DNA of 64,000 bases from Nematopogon swammerdamellus (Eukaryota; Arthropoda; Insecta; Lepidoptera; Adelidae). The notes below the pieces were generated by a model that was given only the letters and a program-made list of their open reading frames with translations, ran no database searches and was not told where the DNA came from. The stretch is from contig OX336355.1 in NCBI GenBank assembly GCA_946902875.1, positions 17,145,347 to 17,209,346 on the forward strand. Direction: 5' to 3'. The position numbers were made by a program, and so were the translations under genes. This document shows positions 1 through 10,892 of this stretch, one piece after another (the first letter of the stretch is position 1; each line of letters begins with the position of its first letter).

Positions 1-537
1 ACTATGGGCGAGACCGAATGTCGAGCTTCCTTCAGAAAAACGATCAACCTTCGCGAAGAATGTAAGTAACTAAGGGCGAGGCCGAAGGCTGAGCTGTATC
101 ATGGAAGACGATAAACCTTCTTGAATAAAGTAAGTAATTATGGGCGAGGCCGACGGCCGAGCTCCGTTCAGTTAAACATATTCGTCACGAAGTAACTGAT
201 TGACTAATGGCACAGATTGCTTAATAGTCTAATGGCGACACGCCGCGCCGAAGGCGGATCTGCGTAATTAGCTATCTAAACCATATACTTTCTTAAAAAA
301 GTAACTAAGGGTGAGGCCGGAGGCAGAGCTACGTTCAGGCAAACAATAAACTTTCTCGAAGAAAGTAAGTAAGTAAGGGCGAGGCTGAAGGCCGAGCTTC
401 GTTCGCGTAAACTACATTATATTTTATCGAAGAAGGCAAGTAATTAAGGGCGAGGCCCGACGGCGGCGGAAGAAGGTTTACTTATCGTTTACCCGAACGC
501 AGCTCGGCCTTCAGCATCGCCCTTAGTTCTTTGCCAT
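1..537 (+). repeat. GGCCGAAGGCCGAG minisatellite element, copy 1
   Basis: Degenerate tandem units of roughly 60-70 bp, each with a GGGCGAGGCCGAAGGCCGAG core, a GTTCAGGTAAACGATAAACC block and GAAGAAAGTAAGTAAC. Units run forward to about 465; from about 475 the same unit runs in reverse, so the copy contains an inversion centre next to GAGGCCCGACGGC. The same centre occurs in the inverted copy at 17330-18385. The left end is cut by the window edge. No coding potential is apparent. Confidence 0.8.
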
Positions 538-828
538 GAAAATAACATAAATTAAGTTTCTTTGTAATTTAAATTAATTTAATAATATTTATTCGTAATA
601 CAAAAGATGAAATATAAAAAAAATCCACTCATCAAAATAATACTCCCACAAATGAACAAACCACAACATAAAGGTTGACTGGAAGAAAATGTTTTGTTTC
701 AATTGTGCTCTATAGAGTTTCTTTTCTATTCTATGCCATTGACGTTATAGCAAGATGAGTAGACAAGCTACAAAAGTACCTAGCAACCAACCGCCAACTA
801 AACGTGTCATGGACGTACACACCGCTAA
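538..828. other. AT-rich gap with a LINE 3'-tail scrap
   Basis: No gene seen. An AAAGGTTGACTGGAAGAAA block near 672 matches the 3' tail found again near 22340, 23425, 38873 and 52118, so a short LINE tail fragment is likely present. Confidence 0.4.
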
Positions 829-1289
829 TAGGGTTGCCAGGTGGTTCAGTTGAAAAAAAAAACGGAAATTTTTAATCACAGGGCCTTTGATTTTTCAGGT
901 ACAAATGTGTCAGAAAAAATTAAAGGTAAGGTAGTAATCAATAAAAGGGTTAAATTGAACGAACAGATTTAAAAATCGAAGAACACACGTGAAGACTAGT
1001 ATTAAATATGTTTAAAAAAAATTACATATTTGCGTTATATGAACAAAAAAGCGAACGTTTTGATGTCCGGTTTTTCATCAGTTTGGAGACCGGACACAAG
1101 CACAAATTAGGCGACAACCTTTTTATCCGCCTCATAGCCGGCATGGCGCCTCTCTGAGCGTGGTTTCGCGAAGAATTTGTGTTATTGGCTGTGTCTGACC
1201 TTCCGTTGAAGTATTGGGCACATACAACAGCGCCGGCTGTCTATAAAAAAAAGCCGGACTTAAAAACCGGACATCTGCCAACCCTGCGC
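829..1289. mobile_element. possible hAT-like MITE
   Basis: The segment starts with TAGGGTTGCCAGGTGG and ends with CATCTGCCAACCCTG, an imperfect inverted pair around 460 bp. CGCTA occurs on both outer flanks, suggesting a decayed target duplication. Near 1137 it contains a piece resembling the LINE-F tail (GCATGGCGCCTCTCTGAGCG). No transposase frame is visible. Confidence 0.35.
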
Positions 1290-1834
1290 TAGGTAGAAGC
1301 AATGCGTCCGCCGCGCCGCCCGCTGCCGCGGCAGTCGCTTCTGTTTCGTATTATGCTAATAGCTTTTCACCGAGCTATCCAGCTATAGCTGATTACAGCT
1401 TGACTAATGACTTTGGAGATGAAGCGCAATGGGTTGGGGAGGGCTTACATGAGAACTGATGTTAGGATAAACACTTCCATAAAATTAAATAAAACCCTGG
1501 GAATAGTCTGTTTATGTATCTATGGCGATAATTGTTCGAGTTTCAATTTGCCCTAATGTTTAATTTAGTTTATGAAAAAACAAACGAAATAGGTACGCCA
1601 AAAATGTGCAAAAATAAAAAAAGGTGAATAAAAGACTTTGAATTTTGAGAAAGCTTACATTAAACATTCTCAGCCGTGGTAGGTAGGTATATTTAAAAAA
1701 AACATTAAAGAAATAAAATCTAAGAAACAGACCTCTATTGGCTCACACTTGGCATGGCAACGCTTGGCGCGGGCGCAGTATCAGTTCGATCCAGTGAACA
1801 GTCACGTTTACATTGCATATTATACATACATACA
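1290..1834. other. unassigned interval
   Basis: AT-rich, no convincing ORF, and no repeat that I recognise elsewhere in the window. Confidence 0.4.
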
Positions 1835-2165
1835 TATCACACACGCTGAATCCCGACAATCGGGGTAAGCAGAGTAATCGGTGTTGTGCTGCAAGAACTA
1901 TGGTAAATTACAGCACAACACCGACCACCACGTTTCGCAAATTATTCGAACAAGATTCAATCGATCAAGCAGCAAGTAAGGCACGAAGACCCACCTGCTG
2001 CATGACTCGGTGGAAGTACCATGCCAATAAACGTACCGTGTGGGGCCGGTACTTAATAAAAAGAATAGCCTCACTGCATCTCTCCCCGTGCATGTCGTAA
2101 AAGGCGACTAAGGGATAAGGACAAGATGCCGTGCTAAAGGGCGACAGGCTCGCCACCTCTCACCT
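1835..2165. repeat. Lep-P repeat, internally rearranged copy
   Basis: Two modules of the Lep-P family are present. The ACACGCTGAATCCCGACAAT module (1835-2030) lies in the orientation opposite to that expected from the GTGTGGGGCCGGTAC module (2034-2165), judging by the continuous copy at 48855-49190. Short ORFs here are products of the repeat, not genes. Confidence 0.65.
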
Positions 2166-2204
2166 TGCATATTATGTATAACCCCTAATTTCGCAAAAAA
2201 GGGT

Positions 2205-2262
2205 AAAAAGTCCCTGCCCAGTGCGCGCTGTGCGGAGCTGGAAAGCGGACGGTGGAACCTGA
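2205..2262 (-). repeat. LINE-E internal fragment
   Basis: CCCTGCCCAGTGCGCG and the GGAGCTGGAAAGCGGAC block align with the LINE-E coding region near 35310-35360. Too short to place further. Confidence 0.5.
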
Positions 2263-2315
2263 AAAGTCTACGCTGGCTAACTCCTTCTCAAACCAAAGTA
2301 ACCTTCCAGACCTTC

Positions 2316-2432
2316 ATCATCATCATCATCATCAGCCTGTATCGGTCCACTGCTGGACATAGGCCTCTCCCAAGACACGCAACCACACGCGGTCTTCCGC
2401 TCTTCTCATTCATCCACTTCCGGCTACCTTTA
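2316..2432 (-). mobile_element. 117-bp retroposon with (GAT)n tail, copy 1
   Basis: On the minus strand this runs from TAAAGGTAGCCGGAAGTGG through GGCCTATGTCCAGCAGTGG to a (GATGAT)n tail. It is bounded by a perfect 9-bp duplication CAGACCTTC at 2307-2315 and 2433-2441. The copy at 26856-26972 is also 117 bp and also has a 9-bp duplication. The sequence resembles the very 3' end of a lepidopteran LINE. Confidence 0.75.
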
Positions 2433-2441
2433 CAGACCTTC

Positions 2442-2692
2442 CTTACCTATAATAAAATCCAACGTCTGCTTTCTGTCTGAGTGTCTGAGTGTCTGAGTGT
2501 CTGAGTGTATGTCTGTATGTCCGCTTATAACTCGAGAACCACTGAACCGATTTTAATAAAACAAAATTCTACGGATAGCTTGATTTTTCCGATCAACTAT
2601 AGGCTACTTACTATCACGCTAAATGGCTTATGAGGTTAGCAGTGAAGTGAAATATGAGAGCGGGCGGAGCCGCGGGCACAGCTTGTACCAGA
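2442..2692 (-). repeat. Lep-D repeat
   Basis: Single copy of the family arrayed at 55065-56266: AATAAAATCCAACGTCTGC, a (GTCTGAGT)n tract, GCTTATAACTCGAGAACCAC, and GCGGGCGGAGCCGCGGGCAC at the end. Non-coding. Confidence 0.8.
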
Positions 2693-2942
2693 TACAAATC
2701 CAGCAATCTTTTCAGTAAGAGAGAGTATGTGAGAGTATTGATTGACGCATCATGTAAACGAACGGTTAGCGAGTAAAATGCAAGGTAATTCGTCGAATAT
2801 CTCGAACGGGCTCGTTATCGCGATGTTTCCACTCTCAGTCAGTTTCCTCACAAGCCTGCCACTGACCGGTACCTAATACAACAGTTCTCAACCTTTTTGA
2901 GGACATTCTATACTGTTTTATGCATCATATTGTGTCATTCAG
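2693..2942. other. unassigned interval
   Basis: Nothing recognisable; probably includes the upstream part of the LINE fragment that follows. Confidence 0.35.
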
Positions 2943-3218
2943 TTGATTGTGTTGAACAACAATACGTGCATATTGATCAGGAACATTTTACAAGGTAACC
3001 TTCACATAAAAACGAATTTCATAACTAATAGTGAAATACACGCACACTTCACAAGAAGTGCGCGAAATCTGCGTATACCTACACCGCGCACAAATTATGG
3101 AAAACGAAACCTATTATTTGATGGTGTACAGGTATATAACAGCCTTCCTAACAGTATTAGAAATTTAGAGACAAACAGACAGTTCAAGAGAGCTATCAAA
3201 ACCTACTTTAGTGTCTAA
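2943..3218 (+). pseudogene. LINE ORF2 C-terminal fragment
   Basis: The 91-residue frame ends with a pattern typical of the C-terminus of Jockey/CR1-type non-LTR retrotransposon ORF2: ...RIPTPRTNYGKRNLLF, then a GVQVYNSLPNSIRN block and FKRAIKTYF just before the stop. No reverse-transcriptase or endonuclease domain lies upstream, so the copy is 5'-truncated. The listed ATG is only the first one in the frame, not a real start. About 300 bp of 3' UTR follows, with AATAAA near 3508 and a short A/T tail. It is a dead retroelement piece; the clade is uncertain. Confidence 0.65.
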
Positions 3219-3605
3219 TAAATAGCAGACTAGGTCTTTAGTTTCTATTTTATACTTATATCTAGATTATTATAAATAATAATGTTACCTTGTCCGGTGG
3301 TCCACTACGTGGGCTAGTATCGACTGAAAGTACTTATAAATTAATATGTCCTCGTTGCGTGTCGACATACCGAGTCGAGTGTTTCGGTCGGTAATGGTTT
3401 ACGTGGTGGGCCTCCATGTCCAAATTCTTATTTACAATGTTGTAACCGCAACAAAAGAAAACAAATGTAAAATTTTCTCATAAAAGTGAATGTAATGTTA
3501 TTTTGGGAAATAAATATTCTTTAAACTGAACAACAGTGCCACCGATTAATGTACATTTATATGTAGGTAAGTGTATTATACAAACATATACCGTTTGTAT
3601 ATTTT

Positions 3606-3934
3606 GTACCGTGTGGGGCCGGTACTTTAAAAGAATAGCCTCACTGCATCTCTCCCCGTGTATGTTGTAAAAGGCGACTGAGGGATATGACTCCCTTCTT
3701 ATATTACTAGGTAGTAGGGTTTAACCTGCCCGGGTTGGTACCACCGCACTGAATGAAAGGTATGTCGAAACGGCTATGTAAATAGTTTGTGTTTTCCTTC
3801 TAGTTCAGTGTAGCCGGCACGACCGAAGGGAAGCACTGACATGGCACCCAGTTCACCCGGTGTTATGGGCTGACATCACGGATGTTGTAGGTTATGTAGC
3901 CAACCGTGTCAGTTTACATAAAAAAAAATCGTAT
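3606..3934 (+). mobile_element. Lep-B SINE, GGGGCCGGTAC head
   Basis: Starts TACCGTGTGGGGCCGGTAC, passes AAAGGCGACTGAGGGATATG, GGTTGGTACCACCGCACTG and CATCACGGATGTTGTAGG, and ends GTGTCAG..ACATAAAAAAAA. The empty-site comparison at 60061-60382 fixes the boundaries of this head type. Confidence 0.85.
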
Positions 3935-4044
3935 TAAAGTATTTATGTAGTATTCGTATGTGTTTATCATTATAGGTACATATTTCTTTAAAGTCTAACT
4001 CATTTCCATAAACCATCTTGTTCGCCTGTATGTACTTCTCCCAC

Positions 4045-4137
4045 ATCCCAAAGGTTAGTTAGAATAGAATGCCTCGCGGCATTAAGCTCGCCCGTTGTGT
4101 CTATTTTGTATTAATTGGTGTGCAATAAAGAATACCT
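4045..4137 (+). repeat. LINE 3' tail
   Basis: CCCAAAGGTTAGTTAGAATAG, GCCTCGCGGCATTAAGC and a terminal GTGCAATAAAGAATACC poly(A)-signal region. This is a typical 3' end of an RTE-like LINE; no coding part is retained. Confidence 0.55.
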
Positions 4138-4165
4138 ATATACATACTCGTACATACATATTTTC

Positions 4166-4892
4166 TCGCCTTGGTAGCTTTGTGGTGCAGTCTAGCGACC
4201 GTCGTTCGCGATCTTAAGCACACCTAGGCGCGGTCAGAACTTGGATGGGTGACCGTTAGACCGTTGGAGACTGATTGTGGTTCGTATTCCATGTAAAACA
4301 GTTAGTCCTTACCCTTCTTACCTTACTAGGTTTAATCCGTCCGGGTTGGTACCACCGCACTGAATGAAAGGTCTGTCCAAGCGGTTATGTAAATAGTTCA
4401 TGTTTTCCATCCAGTTTATTTATTTATTTATTTACTCCATTATTACTACAGGGCAAGCCCCAAAATTTAACAATGTAAAATCTATTTCCATGTTAGCTCA
4501 ACGCATCTCACCGCGTACTTTTGAAAGACTTTAGTATTGCAGTTGAAGACGTTTAAATCTCGAAACATGACCAACATTCGTTTGAGTGCAGTCAGTGCCC
4601 GGTGAATTGGAGTCTGGCCATAGTGGAACGTCCGCGATGGATTTTCCGCAAACAGCAAGTGACTCCTTGCACGCAGATATTTATTCGGGACATGCAGCCG
4701 ACATGATACTGAGGACGGATGGATTGTCTATACGACCATTCAGCAAGAGGAAGAAATGCATAAGTGACTGTACAGTGTACATTTCCTCCCAGCCGAAGGA
4801 TCGTATATCCAACCATTCCACTTACAAAGATGGATATTTGTGACAGAGTTTAGTGTAGCCGCTACGACCAAAGAGAAGCACTGGCATGGCAC
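4166..4892 (+). mobile_element. Lep-B SINE, tRNA/5S head, split by an insertion
   Basis: The head GCCTTGGTAGCTTTGTGG is followed by a 5S-like GTCAGAACTTGGATGGGTGACC and the common Lep-B body to 4417. The body resumes at 4847 (AGTTTAGTGTAGCC) and fades at 4892. The interruption is the element at 4418-4846. Confidence 0.75.
4418..4846 (-). mobile_element. retroposon inserted in a SINE
   Basis: Flanked by AGTTT at 4413-4417 and 4847-4851, exactly where the Lep-B consensus reads CCAGTTCAGTGTAGCC. The plus strand opens with (ATTT)n, that is an (AAAT)n tail on the minus strand, as in a retroposed element. Short frames on both strands match no family I can name. Confidence 0.6.
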
Positions 4893-5254
4893 TTACACTG
4901 TGCACCATTGGACATAGAATTGTAATTTCCCCCCAATCTGGGAGAAATTGTAATTTCCCCCAGATTGGGAACGACTGCGTTACTCCCATCCCGTGCATAG
5001 TGCTCAGCTAAACTCCCATACGTCGAACATTATCATAGTTTATGATGCTATCCAGTATCGCGATAATGGCTCCTTAGGCTGTTTTCACATCATCAATATG
5101 GTGATTTGAAATTGGAACGATAGGTATCTTCAAGCTTCATAACGTTTCTTGACCTATTCTTCAATGAAAAGCACTTTTGAATAAGGAACGAAATAGCGAC
5201 TTACCATATTGAATGTGGAGTGTGTCAATGTTATGTTGTAAATTTTTTTTTTTT
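4893..5254. other. unassigned interval with local inverted C-tracts
   Basis: GTAATTTCCCCC is duplicated and CCCAATCTGGG pairs with CCCAGATTGGG near 4930-4970. No gene seen. Confidence 0.35.
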
Positions 5255-5545
5255 TAATGGTTTTTATGTAATCCGGTATGGGTGGCTGAGTCAGAGGGGC
5301 CAAAGCACATGCTCTGACTAGCCAATATCACCTCCGAGAAGGTAGGTGCCATACCGGAGACTTCCCTGGATTGTTGGCTATACTGGACTAGAGGAGAACA
5401 CAATCGAGGTTGCTATGCGGCCATCTTACATCCAGTACGGTGGTACCAACCCAGTCGGCTACAATTTGAGCCTACCACCTAGTAAGGGGCAAGGGAAGGG
5501 ACCTACAGTTTTACACCGGTTCCGAACGGTGAAGCAGCAGGTGTA
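5255..5545 (-). mobile_element. Lep-A SINE-like repeat
   Basis: Minus-strand sense starts near GGTTCCGAACGGTGAAGC (read in reverse), shares a CCTTACTAGGTGGTAGG / GGTTGGTACCACCGTACTGG core with Lep-B, and ends CCATACCGGATTACATAAAA. Other copies are at 8790-9030 and 18608-18905. Confidence 0.85.
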
Positions 5546-6108
5546 AAATTTGGGATTTAGTTCTTTAAATAAATTACGGGGTGATAAAATAAGGGTCATT
5601 AATAAAATTAATTTAAAATAAATTTATAAATATAATTATTTGTGTTTTGTATATGAATTTATACATATTTTTTTGGATATTTAGGTAGTTTTAGATAAGT
5701 ATGAAGTTTCAATTACAATTTTTCACAACATTACCCATATAAATAAATACATGCAGTTGTAGTATTATTGTAATTGTTCATGAACATCCATACAGTTTTT
5801 TTTACATAACATTTGAAAGTCTAAAAACCATTAGACATAGAACATGTTTTAATTCTTCGAACAAGAGGAACCTGAGTTTTCGATGAAGTACTTTCCAAAT
5901 TGGTGCACAAACTTGGCCAGTTTGATTAAAGCTTCTGTCACAAATACCCTCGCCAAGCATTTGCATATCTAAAGTTTTCAGTATAATTCAGCTCTGGATT
6001 GCGAAGGCAGCAGTTTCGCGGTAGTTTCTATTAGCAGAACCGAAGGGTTTGGTGGATGCGGAAGGGACCTGCAATTTGGCACCATTGAAGTTCCTAAAAG
6101 CTTTCGTC
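5546..6108. other. unassigned AT-rich interval
   Basis: No convincing ORF or RNA. GAAGGGACCTGCAATTTGGC near 6062 faintly resembles the Lep-A/B core. Confidence 0.35.
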
Positions 6109-6373
6109 AGCCTCGGTAGCTCAGTGGTGCGGTCTGTCGACTGTTCTTAAGCACACCTGAGCGCGGTCAGTATTTGGATGGCTGACCACTCGACTGTTGG
6201 AGGCTGACCGTCGTGGTTCGAATTACACGTAAAACTGTAGATCCCTTACCCAGTAGGTCCCTTCCCTTCTTAGCGTACTAGGTGGTAGAGTTTATCTCGC
6301 CCGGGTTGCTACCACCGCACTGAATGAAACACGCCGGTCGAAAGGGCTATGTAAATAGTTCGTGTTTTCCGTA
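6109..6373 (+). mobile_element. Lep-B SINE, tRNA/5S head, 3'-truncated
   Basis: CCTCGGTAGCTCAGTGGTGC then GCGCGGTCAGTATTTGGATGG and the shared core; breaks off at GTGTTTTCCGTACG before the normal 3' tail. Confidence 0.8.
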
Positions 6374-7200
6374 CGAACGTACGTAGCGTACGTTACCTAC
6401 CTATGGATGATTTTAGGGATGGCGGCCCTAGCAACCCAAATTAGAAGTAGTAATCCATAGCTTGTTCAAACTTTTCAACGTTGATCTACTTGACAGAATG
6501 TAAAGGGTAATGTGACTGTCGGCAGGCGGGCAATTATAGAATAAACAATTAATTAATATTCATACTTTGAGTGAAGAAATCTTAGGACAAAGATATTAGT
6601 CCAAAAATTCCTACCAGTGTCGTGCCAGTAACCTTATTTAGAATGCACACGGATAAAGTCTGCCTAAAACATCTTAGTATCAGAAACTGGTAATTCAAGC
6701 CAGTATCTGTCAACGTCAAACTCCAATACAGGGTTGCCAGGCCACACGCCAATGTAATGTCGCCAGGCTGCATTGCGTTGACAAGCTACACAACATGCCC
6801 ACGTCCTAATCAGCGTGTTGATTAATGCGTGACCAGCCACACGTGAAATTACGGCCTTTGTCCCACTGAAATGGCTTACGAATCAGGCTAACGTCTTTAT
6901 TAATGAAATATTCGTATGCAAGTAATGTATGGAACGTATTGTGAGTACGTCCCGCTGGAAAATATGTGGCGTACCGCAGGGTGGTAATTTGGGACCGCAA
7001 TTTTTCTTCAATTGTTAAATTTTGACGAAAATACTTTCTGAGAATCTAGAATAAATTTATATCTACATAAATTAGGTTATTGTTGGTCACAACATACTGT
7101 TAACCAAATAAGAAGCAATGCAGTGATTTGAAAAAAAAAATCACAGCAAGGTTATTATTTATTTACACTTTTTGTATGTAGAAACATCTCACTTGCCAGA
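6374..7200. other. unassigned interval
   Basis: Begins with local TACGTACG repeats. Minus-strand frames of 63-64 codons near 6582-7000 show no motif. Nothing else supported. Confidence 0.35.
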
Positions 7201-7272
7201 TGCATGGGTAGCTCAGTTGGAAGAGCAGTGGTCATGTAATCCGAAGGTCACAGGTTCGAGTCCCACTTCAGA
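7201..7272 (+). pseudogene. tRNA-like sequence, Thr(UGU)-like
   Basis: GGGTAGCTCAGTTGGAAGAGC is a good tRNA D-arm/box A and ACAGGTTCGAGTCCC a good T-arm/box B. The presumed anticodon loop CATGTAA would place UGU. The anticodon stem (GTGGT against TCCGA) and the acceptor stem do not pair, so this is a tRNA pseudogene or a tRNA-derived SINE head, not a working tRNA. Confidence 0.45.
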
Positions 7273-7962
7273 TATCTGGTGCGGGCTGAAATTGTTTTCG
7301 CAAAAATTCTGGTTTAATTTCCAATGTTTCTACATGCGAACAAGTATCAATGATAACCAGTTTGTTATTTCCTAACATTTTATTTCCTATCCAATGTTGT
7401 AATTACTGATAATTTACTCGTGATTTCTCTGTAACTCTTTTAAGGACGTAAATGTCTCTAGAGAAACAAGATTTTGCTCATTTAAACAGCATCAAAGCTC
7501 GCTAGCAAATGTCACGATATTTAACATGGACATTGTAGGTAACGAGCACTATCATTTTACAGCTCGCAGCTCAACTGTTTATACGAACTCACTCTTCAAC
7601 TGCCATTCTTAATTCAGTCCATTAAAAAGTCCATTAACTTACTCCGATGGACATAATTCCGCGGTCATTCCATGGAACTAAACTTGGTCTATCCCTCTCG
7701 CACGTATAGCGTTAGACAAGGATAGGATATCCGGAGTCCAGAGTAACTCGCCATTTACGATGAAGCATGCGCACAGACCCAATTAAAAGTTGGCAAAATA
7801 TAATATTACATTACGCGACAGCGGAGCGAATATGTCAGAACCATAAAACTCTCTTTATGTTGCCCGGTATACTGGTATCATATTCTCGCTACTAAAATGT
7901 GGAGCATCGTATGCGCTAGATCGACTTTTTGTAAGTCGATAGGAGGAAAGATCGACTATATA
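7273..7962. other. unassigned interval
   Basis: No gene, RNA or repeat recognised between the tRNA-like sequence and the MITE. Confidence 0.4.
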
Positions 7963-8413
7963 CAGGGTGTCCCAAAACTCGACGTCCAAACGAAATGACG
8001 TGATAGCGGGGATCACTTCCAATCAGAATCAACCCCGATTTCACTTTTCTGTAGTACATTTTTTTAAAGTAAACTTCAATCAAAGTCATGGCTTCAATGA
8101 TGAATTACTGAAAAATTCAAATTGAAATAGGCCTTACTATGGGGAATAAGAAAGTACATTTTATAAAAAACATTTTTTACACGAAGTTACACTAATTTCA
8201 ATAAAACCCCAAAAAATAAAATGAACCTCATCTGCGTGTAATTATTTCTATGATTTTTTTTTCGAAAATTGGTGTTGAAATTGGAAAAACTCAGAAAAAG
8301 AGCTATAACTTCTAAACGAATCAGAATTGGACCACTACATATACGGTGATTCTGATTGGAAATGATCCCCGCTATCACCTCATTCGTTTGGAGTCTAGTT
8401 TTGGGACACCCTG
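7963..8413. mobile_element. MITE with CAGGGTGTCCCAAAA termini
   Basis: Outer ends CAGGGTGTCCCAAAACT are inverted, and homology continues inward for about 65 bp (GATAGCGGGGATCA on both arms). TATA flanks both sides (7959-7962 and 8414-8417), so the duplication is TA or TATA. The 451-bp body has no transposase frame. A related architecture is at 45129-45652. Confidence 0.8.
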
Positions 8414-8789
8414 TATATGGCTGAGTAATACATCAAGTCAAATCACATGTTCTTCCTTTGAGTAACTTAAAAAAAAATTATCCCGAACTAGACAGACAGT
8501 GGTTTACATGCGTGGTTTCTCCTTCGTAACCATTGGACTGCTACTTTCTGGTCACAGGGCTGAACTTAAAACCGGTGCTGAATCTAGTGAAGTTATTCAC
8601 AAGATTCAGCGTAGGCTGTCTGGTACTCTGATACTTTTTTCTTTATATTCCACATGTGTTCTAATATATGTATAGAATTTTATATAAAATGAAATTTTCT
8701 TTCTTTAATCCTTTAAAATGCCAGAAATTGGCTTTTACTAAAAGTCAACGCGTTGTCGGCGAACACCATATATGTTCAGATTCAAATCG
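8414..8789. other. unassigned interval
   Basis: No supported feature. Confidence 0.4.
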
Positions 8790-9030
8790 TTTTTTTTTAT
8801 GTAATCCGGTATGGGTGGCTGAGTCAGAGGGGCCAAAGCACATTCTCTGACTAGCCAATATCACCTCCGAGAAGGTAGGTGCCATACCGGAGACTTCCCT
8901 GGATTGCTGGCTATACTGGACTAGAGGAGAACACAGCCGAGGCTGCTATGCGGCCATCTTACATCCAGTACGGTGGTACCAACCCAGTCGGCTATAATTT
9001 GAGCCTACCACCTAGTAAGGGGCAAGGGAA
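8790..9030 (-). mobile_element. Lep-A SINE-like repeat, 5'-truncated
   Basis: Nearly identical to 5255-5500; stops after GGGGCAAGGGAA, missing the CCGGTTCCGAAC end. Confidence 0.85.
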
Positions 9031-9260
9031 ACCATTTAGATCGTCGTCGGATATGAATTTTTCTCAAACACAAATGTTGGTGTATTCGTCTATATGTCGA
9101 CACAGTCGTTTGTCGATCTATTGCACGATCGTTTCGACGTCGACACACGTCCGCGGAGAGCAGTAACGACGTAAATAGGACGTCAAGTCCATACTTATTT
9201 ACTCGCCTTTTTTATTCTACAGTGCGTGCATGCCATCTTGCCTACATTCAGTTTAATTCA
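9031..9260. other. unassigned interval
   Basis: Contains a short CGTCG-rich stretch; no feature supported. Confidence 0.35.
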
Positions 9261-9367
9261 AGAGGGGCGTGCATGGCATTCGCAACCCCCGCATACGACC
9301 GAATGCCCATGGGCGTCGGTAGACACCTTAAGAGTGGATAGGCGCGGTATGTCGCGCTTTAAAAAAA
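9261..9367 (+). repeat. LINE-E 3' tail
   Basis: GGCATTCGCAACCCCCGC, ACGACCGAATGCCCATGGGC, GTCGCGCTTTAAAAAAA: the same 3' end as the LINE at 35028-36615, in opposite orientation. Confidence 0.8.
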
Positions 9368-10670
9368 TTTCACAGATCTCGTGCATTACAAAAAATGTAA
9401 ACTAAAATTTTGACAGAAAAAGAGATAGGCTTGACATTATGTCTAACTAAAGTAACAAATTAATAATATAAATATAAAAATATAATATAGGTTAGGTTAG
9501 GTTAGTTCCGGCTCCATCATCAGGACCCTGGACATCATATATGACAAGAGTACTAGCGAAGACAAATCCAACGAGCCCAAACACGATGGGCTTACCATGT
9601 GTAGTTTAGGAGTTCCTATGGCTTCCTTCCGGCTCCATTATCAGAACCCAACTAACAAACTAACAAAGTCACCAGAGCATCTGCAGAGCCGTGATACGTT
9701 CTATCTATACGTATGCTAGAGAGAGATACCGACTTTTCCGTTGGTTGTGTCCTTCAATGTCGGATATCACGACGCCATGTCATTAAAATTAGAAGTAGAT
9801 TTAAATTTTTATTATTGTTTTATTGGACATAGGTATATTTTTGACAATCTTTAGTAAGTACCTACGTAAGTATCTACTATCTGCGATATTTTTAGATTTT
9901 AGTGTATTTCTTTTTATCGTATAATTTTAGTATTTACTGTATTGGGCAAACACGCGCGAACGCAGTGACAAATGTATCGAAACTGACAGCTCAGGTACTC
10001 TAAGTTGTTCAATTTAGAGTACCTGACTTGACACGCAGGGGAAAGCTGATGGCGCTGTTTTATTAATTTAATGGTTATAATGTTATACTGTGCTTCAATG
10101 GAATAAACTACTATTCTATTCTATTCGATGGACTTTGAAGAAAAAATGGCGCCTGGCGCAAGCCATTTAGGACTTTCCAAAAAATAAATCTAGCCAATCA
10201 CGCGCCGGCTATCGAGACAAATCCAATATGTAGAAATCTGTTAAATAACTTAGGCTCTATGAGGCAAAAAACGAACATACCTACAAAACTTCCAGGCGTA
10301 TGCTGCCAAAATCATAACCCTCATTTTGGCTTCGCCGTACCGTAGTTAGTCGGGTAACAAATACAGAACCGGACTCCTCATCTGCGCAAGCGCACAACAA
10401 CCACTTTCTAGCATTCTCTTTCCATACATTACTTCAAAGAGCACCGTCGACTTGCGATTTACCCTTTTATGGTGGTTGGTATTTTAATATAATGGAATCT
10501 AAATGGTTTCGTACGCTCGTGGGTAAGATTGTCGTGGAAACAGGCCAGGCAGATGCAATCAGTGCCGGATTAAGCAAGCGCGAGGCCTGTAGCAAATGAT
10601 GTCAAGGGGCCCTTGCTTTTATATAGTTTCAATCACCATCACCATCACCACAAATTTATAAAACAATAAG
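9368..10670. other. long interval with a LINE tail and a small hairpin
   Basis: Mostly unassigned. A hairpin with 13-bp arms (TCAGGTACTCTAA paired with TTAGAGTACCTGA) is at 9991-10026. CAATGGAATAAAC followed by (TATTC)n near 10096-10125 is a plus-strand LINE 3' end. Three TTAGG units near 9488 are too few to be telomeric. Confidence 0.4.
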
Positions 10671-10892
10671 GAGAGTGTGGAACTGTCTTCCGTCGAGTGT
10701 ATTTCCTGAATCCTTTCACCTGGGTGTCTTCAAGCGTCGTATTAACGGGCTAGACAGCCTAGCAACAGTCCGAAAATCTGCTGGCATGGCACCTAATTGA
10801 GCGTGGTTTGCGAGGAGAGGTGATTTTGGCTCTGTCGACTGCACCATTGGTCTCTCAGCACAGCCACCCATGCTGGTTTACATAAAAAAAGG
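10671..10892 (+). pseudogene. LINE-F ORF2 C-terminus and 3' tail
   Basis: Encodes a decayed RVWNCLPSSVFPESFHLGVF-like segment followed by SLATVRKSAGMAP. The 3' UTR ends CACAGCCACCCATGCTGG...ACATAAAAAAA. The coding match is to 44640-44993 and 51592-51900. It is the end of a Jockey/CR1-like LINE; no intact gene. Confidence 0.7.

Noticed and set aside
1..537. CRISPR-like array
   Set aside because: Regular repeats with similar, not unique, intervening sequence; eukaryotic minisatellite.
7201..7272. Functional tRNA gene
   Set aside because: Boxes A and B are good, but the anticodon and acceptor stems do not pair.
9486..9505. Telomeric TTAGG repeat
   Set aside because: Only about three units; chance or a micro-satellite scrap.
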